A stretch of DNA of 64,000 nt from Scylla paramamosain (taxonomy: Eukaryota; Arthropoda; Malacostraca; Decapoda; Portunidae): assembly GCF_035594125.1 (NCBI RefSeq), contig NC_087173.1:9501486-9565485 (forward strand), read 5' to 3'. The translations under genes were made by a program, and so were the position numbers. The notes under the pieces are model-generated. The model worked only from the letters and a program-made list of their open reading frames with translations, did not search any database and was not told where the DNA came from. Below are positions 16,107-38,078 of the stretch, in pieces (the first letter of the stretch is position 1; each line of letters opens with the position of its first letter).

Positions 16107-24192
<8,086 letters not shown>

Positions 24193-24273
24193 CGGGTTTG
24201 TTTACTTTGCTCAGTTACACTGTTATTCAGCCTTTGCAACGGCACGCCTTTGGCCTAAGTTTATATTTTCTCT

Positions 24274-24315
24274 CGTGTGTGTGTGTGTGTGTGTGAGTGT
24301 GTGTGTGTGTGTGTT
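24274..24315 (+). repeat. (GT)n microsatellite
   Basis: About 20 GT units with one GA interruption, 80 bp upstream of the NHLRC2 start codon. Confidence 0.9.
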
Positions 24316-24479
24316 TCCTTATTTAATTGTTCTTACCTAATTGTATTTCTACAGGATTTATTACAAAAATGAAACTTCCTTTCTTCTAAAGTTAAGTTGT
24401 CAATCCATAAGGATTGCTGTCAGGAAAACTTATTTTCTCACATTTTTTTTTATCGAGCTTTTCTTGTAGAAATATTCAT

Positions 24480-24860
24480 TGCCCTCTTAGTGTTGATTGT
24501 TTTGGCATCATAAAATCTATGATATTAATCTTTTCTTTTCCTCCTATATGTCTAGCTGTACGCCATGATTATGTCACTTCGTTTTCGTCTCGCCTTTAAT
24601 GTTGGTTGGACGCTTCAGTTTGACAAGTTTTTCTTCATAAGATCTTTCATGTCTGATATCCACTTTGTAGGAGCTCTTTGTACCTTGTCTATCTTTTCAA
24701 TATATTTTTTTTATTTTTTCAGATGTGAATCCCGAACTTTTTCTGCATATTCGAGTGTTGGTCTTATAAATGTTGCGATTGTTTTATTGATAATTTCCCC
24801 TTCTGTCTATCTAAGTGCTATCCTCATATTTGGCAACAATTAATTATGTTAATTATTTTG
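24480..24860 (-). mobile_element. LINE reverse-transcriptase C-terminal fragment upstream of NHLRC2
   Basis: On the minus strand the broken frames read KTNTRICRKSSGFTSEKI, YIEKIDKVQRAPTKWISDMK and QPTLKARRKRSDIIMAY. This matches the usual non-LTR C-terminal order R-P-x-L-E-Y-A, H..I..IE.VQR.ATK, L.L..L..RR.R.D. Stops and frameshifts make it inactive. Confidence 0.72.
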
Positions 24861-25323
24861 TCATTTATATGGTCTACTGGTGCTCTGCTGCATAACATGA
24901 TCAATTTTGATGATTATGTACAGAACATTAGGGCAAATAAAGTTTGAGAAAGAAAGAGGAAAAAAATGCAGTAATTGTAATTTCTTCCTGAATGGTGCAC
25001 ATTATCGGGTTTGTTTTGCTTCCTTCGCCACTACATTTATCATTACGGCCAGCACTATTCGTATTATCCCTTATAGCCTCTATATTATTTGTTTTACCTA
25101 GCTCATTCCTGTCATTCACATTCCTGTTATCTGATTCTTGCTATTCTTCACATTCGTGTTAACCTGTCATTCCTCTTATCCTTCACACAATTCTTATCAT
25201 CCTGTTATCATTCACATTCCTGTTATCTTCACCATTCCTGCTATCCTTCATGCCATTAGTATTATTTGTTGCAGTTCATTCAATCCATTTGTCCACGCGG
25301 CATGTCTCTTATCACTATTCTTA

Positions 25324-25326
<3 letters not shown>

Positions 25327-25361
<35 letters not shown>
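25327..25361 (+). repeat. (GA)n microsatellite
   Basis: About 17 GA units. Confidence 0.95.
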
Positions 25362-25365
<4 letters not shown>

Positions 25366-25480
25366 ACTTGTCTGGTGGGTCTTGAAGGGTGTGTACGTAC
25401 TTCCCTCCGCTCCTCTACCCCTCCCTTCCCTCCTCTACTTTCAGGTAAGTGAATCCTCATACTTTGTTAGGTTTCATTAA

Positions 25481-25777
25481 TGGTTTCAGGGGCCGTATCT
25501 TGTCGTTTTCTCAAATAAAATATCAACAAAGCGTCAGACAATAATGATGTTTTGGCAGTGGATGTTTCAGACTCTAATTGGCGAAAAATATGCATTGGTG
25601 TCATATGTGAATAATTATGGCAATATATAAGAATAAAGTAAGGGTAAACTTATCTGAAATTTGTAGGCACTGGTAGCTAGAATTAGTAGGTGTCGTCATG
25701 ATAGATACCCTGCCCACTCATTCTTTCGTGACATCGATGTGACGTTTAACTATGGCCTAAGAGTAATCACCCATCCG
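25481..25777 (+). repeat. Left arm of a long inverted repeat
   Basis: Begins GGTTTCAGGGGCCGTATCTT and includes TTGGCAGTGGATGTTT, AGGGTAAACTTA, AGGCACTGGTAGC and TGTGACGTTTAACTAT. Each block recurs in the same order in the reverse complement of 28253-28521. Confidence 0.85.
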
Positions 25778-26069
25778 ACCACTAGTTCTGTCTTTAGTAT
25801 CTGCGTGTATCATTTACAGGACGGAAGTAAATGTTAATCTATCTGTACACCCAATATATAGCACTAAAGAACACATCCCTGATTACAAGCGGCAAGCTCT
25901 CATGCGACCACAACTAATGTCACATAATTTGCGAAAAAAAAAAAACTGCAACACAAACTGAAGCCCACGTTCCCTTGCATTGTGATGTTTCCGCTGACTG
26001 TAGGGCGAGAAGTAAATAGTAGTAGCAAGCTTGGGTTCGATTACAAGTGGAGTTACGTTACAATATCCC

Positions 26070-26070
<1 letters not shown>

Positions 26071-26102
<32 letters not shown>
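26071..26102 (+). repeat. (AC)n microsatellite
   Basis: About 16 AC units. Confidence 0.95.
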
Positions 26103-26106
<4 letters not shown>

Positions 26107-26284
26107 ATTCGCCAACCATGCAATCATCTGGTAAACAAAAGTAACATTTAAAAGTTCCACTTCCTAACGTTGCCCACTGGAGTAAAAATTATCTGACCTT
26201 TATAACACGCATGTAGATCTTGTTCCATTTGAAGAAGCGGGGGAAAAAAATCATATTACTTTATATAAGTTGGAGATGCGTTGT

Positions 26285-26455
26285 CCCGCCTAAAAACTCT
26301 CCTCCTCCTTTCTTCCTTCCTTCCTTCCTCCTCCTCCTCCTCCTCCATAGTTCATTTCTTCCTCCTCCTACTACAATCTACGTATTCCAATCTTTAAAAA
26401 CCTGGAAATGGCCGGAAAACTCTGGAAATTGAGGGAAATATTAACGATGAGGCAC
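26285..26455 (+). repeat. Dispersed repeat, copy 1 (TCC-rich plus CTGGAAA block)
   Basis: A TCC/TTCC run followed by TTTAAAAACCTGGAAATGGC, CTCTGGAAATTG and GAAATATTAACG. The same order recurs at 27365-27535. Confidence 0.55.
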
Positions 26456-26993
26456 TGGGAGGGAGGAGGAAAGGTTTCGGTCTGTGGGTCCTGAGTCTAG
26501 AGGACGTTGTGTATTCATGGGCGCTCTCAATTTACTTAAGTCATATTTGGGGCATTTGGGGGTTATTTATCCATTTTCGTGGTTAATTATGGCTTTCCTT
26601 CATGTCTGAGTGTATAATAACTTCGAAGTTTAACTAAATATTGATGTACAGATGGGAAGGGAGGCAGAGAAAATATGTGTCTCAGCCCCGATATTTACTT
26701 ACCGTAATTCATTTTGAAAATCGCGAGAAGAAAGAAGACGCCTAGACTGGAATACACTACATATTATGACTCGCCATATACTTTAACTAATACCGTGAAT
26801 ATAAAAATATCTTAAGGTTGAGTAATAATAAATGAAAATCCAAAAACAATCTGTAACTTTGCAAACAGCGCCACAAAAAAATGATAGTATCGAGAAAGAA
26901 AACAAAGCAGAATAGTTTATATTACATATTCTGAATAAAAAAAAAAAATCGAGATGAACAAGGAAGACACAAATTCCTTGTCGTATAAAGAAT

Positions 26994-26995
26994 TT

Positions 26996-27034
<39 letters not shown>
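26994..27034 (+). repeat. (TTTA)n microsatellite
   Basis: About 10 TTTA units. Confidence 0.93.
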
Positions 27035-27071
27035 TCCAGCAAAGGACTTATTATAAATTTGAAAATGCGAA

Positions 27072-27340
27072 TTGCTAGACTATATTTTATTGCATATTAT
27101 TACTTGGTATATATATATTTCTTATATTTTTAAGTCTCATATTAAATACCAAAAGACTCCTCTGCGAAATAATACGAAAAGTGAAAATAAATAAAAATAC
27201 GAAATTAATATATTATCGTCAAACTGAAACACAGCTAGACCAGATTTTATTATACATTAAAACTTGTTATATTTCTAATAACAAATTAAATATCAAAACA
27301 TTACCAACTCTACTGATAAAAGAAAAATAATAATATTATG
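27072..27340 (+). repeat. Diverged tandem duplication, ~165 bp unit
   Basis: GCTAGACTATATTTTATTGC at the start of one unit and GCTAGACCAGATTTTATTAT at the start of the next, each followed by AAATACCAAAA/AAATATCAAAA-type text. Confidence 0.55.
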
Positions 27341-27364
27341 TCGCCGAAATTTTTTTTTTCTCCT

Positions 27365-27535
27365 ATCCTTTGAATCATCCCCTCCTCTTCCCTCCTCATA
27401 CTCCCCCTATCCCTTCCACCTCCTCCTTCTCCTCCTCCTCCTACACACCCGAGTTTAGAAAACAGCTGGAATCATCTGGAAACCCCTGGAAACCCCTGGA
27501 AATTACGCTAAATATTGACGGGGAGAGACGAAAAA
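27365..27535 (+). repeat. Dispersed repeat, copy 2
   Basis: A TCC-rich run, then TTTAGAAAACAGCTGGAATC, two CCCCTGGAAA units, and TAAATATTGACGGGGAG. Confidence 0.55.
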
Positions 27536-27616
27536 TTGTTACGTTAGCTGCGGTTGGGGGGGGGGGGAACGCGGCTCGGCGGGGCTCAGCAGGGCGGAGT
27601 ACCAAGGATACCATGG

Positions 27617-27642
27617 TGTGTGTATGTGTGTGTGTGTGTGTG
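27617..27642 (+). repeat. (GT)n microsatellite
   Basis: About 12 GT units, imperfect at the start. Confidence 0.85.
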
Positions 27643-27851
27643 CCACTACTCCAAGACCCGTCACCTTTCCCCCTTCCCTCCCAACCCCCAGCACACTCAA
27701 ATCCTCAACTGTGGCGTCTTTTATTACGCTTGCCATTCAAAACACATGTCACATAAACTTTGGATGTAAACAAAAATCTGGTTCGAAAAATATGGTTCTG
27801 TTCATTTTTCTGGCTATAAATAGCATTTCCTAAACAGTCTGGCAATTCTGA

Positions 27852-28045
27852 GGCGCGTATTCAGAAACGCTTACTGTTTTCAATAGTCCTGGTGAAATGA
27901 TACAGCTTTTTAAGGGTGTTTTTATGATTCTAGCGACAGATTAACAGCATTTCCACATTAGTAACAAGAGAAACATGCTTGAGAACCCGGCTAGTCATCT
28001 CTGTGGCCTTGAAAACAATCGTGGTGAGAAAGCAAATAACATCAA
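27852..28045 (-). mobile_element. Inverted-repeat element (GGCCCGTATTCTGAAACGC family), truncated
   Basis: Starts GGCGCGTATTCAGAAACGC and carries the core GAGAACCCGGCTAGTCATCT in reverse orientation relative to the copy at 39131. The far end is lost. Confidence 0.7.
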
Positions 28046-28252
28046 ATGATTGTATATGAAATGTGTTGAAGAGCGAATACCCCAGGCTATACATTCCCTT
28101 CACAGTCACTGCAGCGTGATTATAATGCAGATCCACTACACGAGACCATTCGGACTTTAAAGAGGTCTAAGCCTCTTTAAAGGTTTGAGGAGCAGTGTCC
28201 TATTGTGTATGTGTGTGTGTGTGTGTGTGAGGTAAAAAAGATAACTGCTGGA

Positions 28253-28521
28253 TGGATGGGTAATTACTCTTAGATAATAGTTAAACGTCACACCGAGGTC
28301 ACGAAAGGATGAATGGGCAGGGTGTCTAACACCTACTTGCTACCAGTGCCTGTAAATTTTAGCTAAGTTTACCCTAAATTTACTTTATCACACATGACAC
28401 CAGAACATATTTTTACCAATTAGGTCTGAGTCTCAAACATCCACTGCCAATGTAGTATTCATGTTCTACGCTTTGGTAAGATTTTATTTGTGAAAAACGA
28501 TAAGACACGGCCCTTGAAACC
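28253..28521 (-). repeat. Right arm of the long inverted repeat
   Basis: Reverse complement of the left arm with small indels and roughly 75-80% identity by eye. Arms enclose about 2.5 kb without a recognisable transposase frame. Confidence 0.85.
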
Positions 28522-28823
28522 TTTAGTAGTTCTTTTATTACTATTATAATTTTGTGGTTTTATTTTGTCCTCATACTGTTTTCTTTTATGACAATGTATT
28601 GCATGGACGCCGTTGTAAGTAATTGTTTTCAGTTTTCTAATAAGTCTGCTTCACGTCCTGAAATGGCCTAGTCACAGTTTGAAGTTGACAACACTTCCAC
28701 ACAGGACACTCACACCCTCACGGAAGATGTGGCAAATTAAAACAGACGCCACAAGCCATATTGTGAAACACTTCTGTGCACCGTATCTGACTTATTGCTC
28801 CAGAGAAGAGAGAAAGAGTAAAG

Positions 28824-28987
<164 letters not shown>

Positions 28988-29974
28988 GAAAACTAAATAG
29001 AAAGATATAATGAAATCAGTAAAAAAAATAGTAATAACAATAATAAAAATAAATAAATAAATAAATGTATAATATATCACAAGAATGTAGAAAACGTAAC
29101 CAGGGAAAGGATATACAGGGGGGCGAGGAGATGGAGGAAGTAGAAGTGGGAAGGGTGCAGATGTGGGAAGGACAAAACATGAGCAGGGGACACGAAAAGT
29201 GGTCTACTTGTTTCCTGTTACATCCTCTCACCCTCCAATGTTTCACTTGCTTCTTACCCTTCCTCCTTAAATTTATTCTTTCTACCTTTTTCCATCATAC
29301 TCCCATCCTCCACTTCCTTACCCAAAGTACTCACCTTCCACCGTTATGAACTTCCGTCTTCGCTCTGCTTCATAATACGTCCCTTCCTCTTTTTGTCCCA
29401 GACCTCGCTCTCTCCCTCTCACTCATTCCATGGCGTATTGACTCTCCACCTTTCCTCATTCTCTCTCAGCCTCTCGAATAATTCCATTTTCATTTTCAGT
29501 TTGTCTCTTTCTATCTATTAATTTCTTACTCACTCTCATTTTCTTTTTCTTTCGTTAACTTTCTTTCATTATAACTTTCACACTCATTCACACTTGTGCT
29601 ATCCCACTCACGCTGATTATCTTTCTAATTAGCACTCATGCACTCCCATCCCCACCCCCAGTTTCACCCACATACACACTTAATTTTTAATTAATTTTCA
29701 TAATCTAACTCACGATTTTTTACTTTATGCTGATCACTCAATGCTTATAATCACTTATCTTTCCTATCCACAGCCATCCTCACTCTGTTAATCTCTTAAC
29801 TCACGCTTCCTTGCCACTAACTCATTCACGCTTACCCTCACTCAAACTTCATACGTTCATAACGCTCCCCTCTTCTCTCTCTCTCTCTCTCTTAGTATCC
29901 TCCACAATATCAACCAGTCTCCCTGCCTCTTCCTCTCTCACACACACACACATACACGTGCGCGCAGTTGAGTT

Positions 29975-30352
29975 ATAAGGGTTTTGATGACAAGTAAGGT
30001 GAAAAGATGACAAAAATGTGGGTTATGACGGGGTAGGTGACTGAAAAAGGTGATGGGCTGTGATATGGCTGGTAGAGAGAAATGGTGAGAGTGTAAGTGA
30101 AAAATGTGATAATTATAAGTGTTTTTGATGACAGGGTAGGTAAAAAAAAGTTGATGGATTGTGACAAGATAGGTGAAGATGGCAGGGTAGGTAAAAAGGG
30201 TGACAGGTAAGACCGGGTTGGTGAAAAGATGAGTTAAAAGTAAAGTGTTTTGATGACAGGGAGAGTGAAAAGATGACATTTATGATAGGGTAGGTGAAAA
30301 AGTTGATGGGCTATGAAAGGGTGAGTAAAAAAGGTGGTGGGTTGTGACAGGG
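29975..30352 (+). repeat. Minisatellite, ~33-40 bp unit
   Basis: About ten diverged copies of GATGACAGGGTAGGTGAAAA with GTGATGGGTTGTGA-like text between them. Confidence 0.75.
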
Positions 30353-30425
30353 CTCTTGGAAGCCTAGCTAATCATCCCTGTGTCCTTTGAAAATGGCCAT
30401 GGTGAGAGAGCAAAGCATTTCTTAA
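30353..30425 (-). mobile_element. Inverted-repeat element fragment (GGCCCGT family)
   Basis: CTAGCTAATCATCCCTGTGT, CCTTTGAAAATGG, GAGAGAGCAAAGCATTTCTT: the terminal ~70 bp of the family. Confidence 0.6.
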
Positions 30426-31364
30426 TATAGGCCTTACTTGCCTACCTTATCTATCACCCTACTACACCCATGCTCCTGCATTTCCCTCAGCTGCTATTAT
30501 TTCCTTCATCATCACAGCAACTGTTTCAGTCTTACATAACTGGTACACTTCTGCCATCATCATGAGCAAGCCTTTCTTAGGAGGCTAATGACAAATTTAT
30601 TAATTCATTTTTGCTTCCTTGAGGAATTCTGTATCCTTGGGCCAACTGTCTCTGACCTCTATACCTGCACTACAGGTTTCAATGGGCTCTGTTAATCCCT
30701 TTCTCAGGTTAAATAACATACCTGTAAAAGATAAAATCTTTATTGGACACAGCACAACCTTAATTATAAAAACAACAATGGAGCATTTCCTTAGTCATTA
30801 TCCCACTGGTTACAACTCGTCCAGGAACAAACGTGCAGCACCTTTCAGGACGCAACTAACGTCTCATAAGGCATCCATAGTTGATACAACCTGATATGGC
30901 ATTATTACTTGTTGATGAATGGAGGCAGTGTATACTTCCCAAAAGGGAAAGGCACTTGTGCAGGTTTAACTTAACTAAAAAAATTAAATTAGCATAAACA
31001 ATAAATAAATACCTTTGTTCTGTAATATATATATAAAAAAAAAAAAAAAAAAAAAAAGAAACATACAGAAAGCTGTCTGATATGTGTACTGTATTTCAAC
31101 CTTTGAATTTTCACGCCACTCTTGTAAGTACTAAACTCATTTAAATTACACTGTATGTGAGTCACAAAGCCAAAAACCTGAATATTTGAGATTGCTGGAT
31201 CTACAAAAAAAATTAGAGGCAGTTACATTTGATTCTGAAGTACCTCCTTAACATTACAGCGAGAGAAATATATGGAAACTTACAGTTCTAAATGTATCAA
31301 TGAATGAAGTGATAAAAAAGCTGTCTTTATCTTTGAACTCCATTTCATAAAACTACTGAATAAC

Positions 31365-33692
<2,328 letters not shown>

Positions 33693-33824
33693 TCAGTGAT
33701 GTATATCTTGCTAGTATTCTCTTCTTTCACATGGTTAAAATTACTCTCTATTATGAGCAGGAAACAACAACACAAATTTGTTCCCTATTAGACAAGAGCA
33801 AAATAACAAATCACTTTTTTTGTC

Positions 33825-33895
33825 TGGCAGGCCAAAGATTTTAATTCAGGACATTCACGTTGTGAAGTGAGAATGCTAGTCACTAGGCTGCTGTG
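33825..33895 (-). mobile_element. tRNA-derived SINE-like fragment
   Basis: Minus strand reads GCAGCCTAGTGACTAGCATT, CTCACTTCACAACGTGAATG, TCCTGAATTAAAATC, resembling the tRNA-like head (A box to anticodon arm to B box) of crustacean SINEs. Degraded; no tRNA can be called. Confidence 0.45.
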
Positions 33896-33931
33896 TTCAT
33901 AAAGACTAATGTTCCTGATACCAGAGTACCA

Positions 33932-34062
33932 CTTTTTTTTAAGTAAGATGGGCACTGGCCAAGGACAACAAAAAAGGGAAGAAAAAAAAGGTCTATTGAA
34001 AAGCCAGTCCCAAAAGAAAGGTCCCAATTATTCAAAATTGAAGGATAAGTATCTTGAAACCT
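33932..34062 (-). mobile_element. LINE 3' tail, copy E, upstream of SLC66A2 coding exon 1
   Basis: Minus strand: GGTTTCAAGATACTTATCC, GGGACTGGCTTTTCAATAGA, a T-rich run, TTTTTTGTTGTCCTTGGCC, AGTGCCCATCTTACTT and an A run. Same family as A-D. Confidence 0.75.
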
Positions 34063-34739
34063 ATAGAAGACTCCAGCATTCCAGTTCATTAATACTGTAC
34101 CTCTGAATTATATCTTGCTCACATAAGAAAGAATATTCTAGTGAAGCTTAATACATCCATCAGCTTGTCTTCAGGAGTTGGGTTACTCTGTTATGCTGTG
34201 GACACCTAAGAGGGATATATGACAGTCCACACCGCACACAAAATGTTATGAAGCACATGCTATGCTGTACAAAGTCACAAGGATGATACTGAATAACATT
34301 TGCATTTTCATCAGAGGGTTAGGTTAGGTTTGGGTGAGTTCAGATTAATTTAGTTAATTAATTTCAGTGGTAGTCCCTTCATGGTGTACATGATGATTTA
34401 AAGAAAGTATATTTTTTGCCCATAAATAAATAGTCAGTGTCTGGAAGTTAGTAGGCGAGGGTTACTAACATCATACTCACTCACTCTGACACAGGAAAAA
34501 AATTCACTTAGCTCACAAATTCCTGCAGATCCCTAATTACCAGTCTGTGTGTGGCCTTGCTTTCATATAACCATTAATACACTACAGTTACACTCATGTC
34601 TATGTGATTTATGCACACAAAGTCCTTAATACTTTTACCTAGATTATATTAATTATGCTCAACTATAAGTCTTGTTATTTTGTTTGTGACCAGAGGACAG
34701 ATGTGAATTATGCTTTGCTATTTTGTATTAACTATTATT

Positions 34740-34957
34740 TTGAATTGTCTTCTGTTGATATATCACTTTGGTACACTTGTGTTAAGTAACTAACTACCTA
34801 CCTACCTAACTAGCCACACTCACAAGCCAGGAAGAGGAGAGATTACCATTTATATTATGTATTTTGCTAATACATCACTTTGGTAACCCAGCATCAATAA
34901 ACTAACTAACAAGCTAACCAGCCACACTCACATGCCAGGAGGAGGCGAGATTACCTG
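34740..34957 (+). repeat. Tandem duplication, ~112 bp unit, 2 copies
   Basis: ATATCACTTTGGTA.. and AGCCACACTCACAAGCCAGG in the first unit recur as ACATCACTTTGGTA and AGCCACACTCACATGCCAGG in the second, each ending GAGATTACC. Confidence 0.75.
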
Positions 34958-35104
34958 AGCTGCCTAGGTACGAGAGATAAGGAGGGGCAGAGGGCACAGA
35001 TAATGAGATATACTCTGCCTCACTAGGATTTGACTCGCTAATCCTCTCTAGCTTCACAAATACTCACAACTAACAGGGAAGGAGGGTCTGGTTATCCTAA
35101 AAAA

Positions 35105-35375
35105 AGCAAGAACACTGAGAGGCAACAAGAAATGGGGTCAGGGGTCCGTCCCAGTAAAGACAAAATCCCAATAAAGTAAATAAAATACAGAATGAGGTTA
35201 GTAGTCGATCCCAGTCCACGTAGAATCCCCATAAAGTAAAAACAACACTGAAAAACAACAAGAAATAAGGTTAACAGTCCATCCCAGTAAAGACAAAATC
35301 TTTACAAAGTAAATACAACACTGAGAAACAACAGGGAATGAGGTTAGTGGCCCATCCCTGCAGAGACAAAGGCGA
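35105..35375 (+). repeat. Minisatellite, ~70 bp unit, 4 copies
   Basis: AACACTGAGARRCAACA, then GAATGAGGTTAGTRGYCCAT, CCCAGTAAAGACAAAATC, and AAAGTAAATACAAC recur four times. Confidence 0.75.
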
Positions 35376-35463
35376 GGACTGGTATTATTCAGCTAATTAC
35401 TCACCCCTGATTCTCACAGCTACTCACTTACATTAGAACGAATTCATGGTGGTTCTGACTCAC

Positions 35464-35640
35464 CAAGCAGTGTTCTGTGGCGGCCAGTACTCATGCTTCC
35501 CTAGGGCCAGCCAGCCAGCATCCCTATCAGCTGTTACTGTCACTGCCTCCCAGCTGGTGACAGGCGTAGGGACCGTCTGTTTTAAGGCAAGGGAACTGTA
35601 AGCTAAATTTTCGGTACTGCGCATCCACCTCTTAAAAATT
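35464..35640 (-). other. SLC66A2: Candidate 5' UTR exon of SLC66A2
   Basis: A consensus minus-strand donor, CTGCTTG then GTGAGT at 35463-35458, fits a non-coding first exon spliced to the acceptor at 33673-33674. The upstream end is not defined; no TATA box found. Confidence 0.45.
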
Positions 35641-35678
35641 ATAATAGATAAGTGGAATAAATAAGAAAAGGTCTTCTC

Positions 35679-36150
35679 ATTCATACTGGGAGATAAACAT
35701 GAAATTAGTAAGAGAGAAAGGTGGTAATGAATGTGAGAGAGGTTTTAATGTCCTCTCCGAAGGTTTCCTGTGAGAAAACACCTAGTATGTCTATTCACTT
35801 ATACTGGGAAATTAAGATGAGGTTAATAAGTAGTGGCAATACGTGAGAAATGAGAAAAATTTGTCTACTCACTCGTACTGGGAGATAAAGATGAGATTGA
35901 TAGTGGATATAGTCGTAAGGAGTGAGAAGTGAAGGAAGAGTATTTCAGGTAACGTTTCAGTGTACTCTTTCCGAAATTAGGAAAATATCTTATGTCTACC
36001 CTCTCATGCTGGGAGATAAGGGTGAGATAAGTGGACTAGATGGTAAATAATGAAAAAAAAAAAAACGAACCAGAAGTACTGTAATGAACCTTTCAATATT
36101 CTCTTTATGAAGTTTATCTGTGAGAAAATATTTTAGTATGGCTTCATATT
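35679..36150 (+). repeat. Diverged tandem array around TACTGGGAGATAAAGATGAG
   Basis: Units begin near 35685, 35804, 35876 and 36008, with TCTACTCACTCGTACTGGG-like text before each and CTCT..GAA.TT..CTGTGAGAAAAT between some. Confidence 0.6.
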
Positions 36151-36348
36151 TTCCTTCCACCTTTTCTCTCTCGATCCATACTCATTCCCACCCTGTTCCT
36201 CTGTCGTGTGAGTAGTTCGGTGAGGCGAGTACTTTGATTATAAGATGTGAACACGTATGAGAAGGTAACGTGGCACGTGTTGTCTGTAAGGTGGTTTCCT
36301 GGCAACGCTGACTGCATGTGCGTGCGTGTGTCTTGTGCATATCCTTTT

Positions 36349-36585
36349 GCTAGTACTCAGAAACGCTTTGTTCTCACTACTACTTTCAAAGGCCATAGAG
36401 ACGATTAGCCGTGTTCTCAAGAGTGCTTCCTTACTAATAATGTAGATATCTTTTAATCTGTCATATGACAAATAAGTAAATAAATGAATAAATAAAATAA
36501 ATAAAACACCCTTAAAAACACATGTAACTTGAAGTAGAGCTTTTATAATGCAGCGGAGTTGCGGCACATGTTTCTCAGATGGGCT
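36349..36585 (+). mobile_element. Inverted-repeat element (GGCCCGT family)
   Basis: Starts TAGTACTCAGAAACGCTTTG and ends GCGGCACATGTTTCTCAGAT, with the internal block TTTCAAAGGCCATAGAGACG. A TAAA-rich insertion sits near 36470-36505. Confidence 0.7.
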
Positions 36586-36959
36586 TCAGTTTTGTCATGA
36601 GAAATTGCTTTAACTCAGTGACTATATGCACAGGGTGTCCCGTAAGGAAAGTCAAGTATTCTAAAAAATTAAAGACACCTGTATGAACAAACTAATCATT
36701 GAACTCTCTCACTACTAGATTAACATTTTTCTATAATCCATCTAGACTTGCTTATGGACTACAATTGTTCTGTATCATAATAAATACCAAATCAACCCTC
36801 TATGCTCTCTTTTTCTTCTTTCTGTATTCATGGAAACATATTTTAACACCATTCTTCTTGTTAATAAAGGGAAACCATAGCAGTGAAAGAGTTAGATATT
36901 GGTGCCAACGCATCACCTGCATGGGAAAGTGTGATTATATGAGTATGCCCGGTAAAGTC

Positions 36960-37140
36960 ACAGCTTGCCACCGCCACCACCACCACCACAACGCTACACT
37001 CACAGTATTCGCCAGCTTGCTACCACTGCCACCACCTTACACTTAGCCAGCTTGCCACCACCACTACCACCACCGCCACCACCACAACAGGAAAGCCACA
37101 CACCCCCTGCCACCTCAGCACGCGAGAGGAAAGAGACTCA
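36960..37140 (+). repeat. (CCA)n-rich imperfect repeat
   Basis: CCACCACCACCACAACGC, then CCAGCTTGCTACCACTGCCA and CCAGCTTGCCACCACCACTA: a CCA microsatellite spread by a ~50 bp tandem unit. Confidence 0.75.
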
Positions 37141-37151
37141 AGGAAAATAAG

Positions 37152-37152
<1 letters not shown>

Positions 37153-37189
<37 letters not shown>
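37153..37189 (+). repeat. (GA)n microsatellite
   Basis: About 18 GA units. Confidence 0.95.
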
Positions 37190-37191
<2 letters not shown>

Positions 37192-37341
37192 TACGTATCA
37201 GTTTTGTTCTCGTGCGACCAATCTTCATTTATGGAGAAACTAAAGAAATTCTATCTAGGTAGCACTACTTTAATTTTGTTTATTAATCCTCCTCCCCTGA
37301 AAAAAAAGAGAAGACCAGGAGGAATGATGTAGACAGTAGAA

Positions 37342-37388
<47 letters not shown>

Positions 37389-37418
37389 GTAGTAGTAGTA
37401 GTAGTAGCAGCAGTAGCA
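37342..37418 (+). repeat. (ATT)n followed by (AGT)n and (AGC)n
   Basis: About 15 ATT, then AGT units, then AGC units: a graded triplet series. Confidence 0.93.
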
Positions 37419-37669
37419 GCATTTGTAGCGTTGGACGTAACCGTACTCTAAGTTAGTAAAGTTAATTTTACCAGTACAACCGAACCAAACTGATGACTTA
37501 TTGTATTTCCTATTACTGCACCGCTTTTCGCTCGTGACAAACTAATATCGCATGACAAACAGCACTGCGTAATCCGGAACGAAGCTGATCAAATCTCGTT
37601 GTCACTTTGCCTTTCATAACTTAAAACTAAAATGCTAGACTGATTTAGCCACGCACCGTCCACTGCCTT

Positions 37670-37790
37670 GCATCCATCAACACTCTATAACGCGTGTCAC
37701 TTATTACAATACCCACAACGGGATTGAACCAATACTACGTTTTCCAATACAGGATTTAGCCTCGTCACTTTAATTCTTCATTTTACGACT
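37670..37790 (-). other. Possible degenerate tRNA-like B box
   Basis: The minus strand has GTATTGGTTCAATCCCG, close to the B-box consensus GGTTCRANNCC. There is no cloverleaf I can fold, so a decayed SINE is likelier than a tRNA gene. Confidence 0.25.
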
Positions 37791-37843
37791 AAGAGTGAAA
37801 ATAGACTCATTTCTCTCCCTCCACGAACCCAAAATATTACCGA

Positions 37844-38078
37844 GGCCCGCATTCTGAGAAACGCACTGCTCTCTATCTCCGTCTCGCTCTCCGCAACTAT
37901 TTTCAAAGGCCACATATGATTAGGTGGGTTCTCAAGAGTGTTTCTCCTGATAATAATGTAAAAATCTTGTTGATTTGTAGCTACAACCATAAAAACACAT
38001 TTGAAAACCCGCCTCATTTCAAATATGAAACCTGTTGAAAGGTGCGGCGCAGAAGTAAAGTGTTTCAAAATATGGTCC
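37844..38078 (+). mobile_element. Inverted-repeat element (GGCCCGT family)
   Basis: Left end GGCCCGCATTCTGAGAAACG; right end in reverse complement GGACCATATTTTGAAACACT. The core matches TTCAAAGGCCACA..GATTAG..GGGTTCTCAAGAGTG. Confidence 0.78.

Noticed and set aside
35460..35684. 74-codon coding frame at the SLC66A2 upstream exon
   Set aside because: Not part of the SLC66A2 protein; the coding ATG is directly after the exon 1 acceptor, so this is better read as 5' UTR.
37670..37790. tRNA gene
   Set aside because: Only a B-box-like string; no A box at the right spacing and no cloverleaf.
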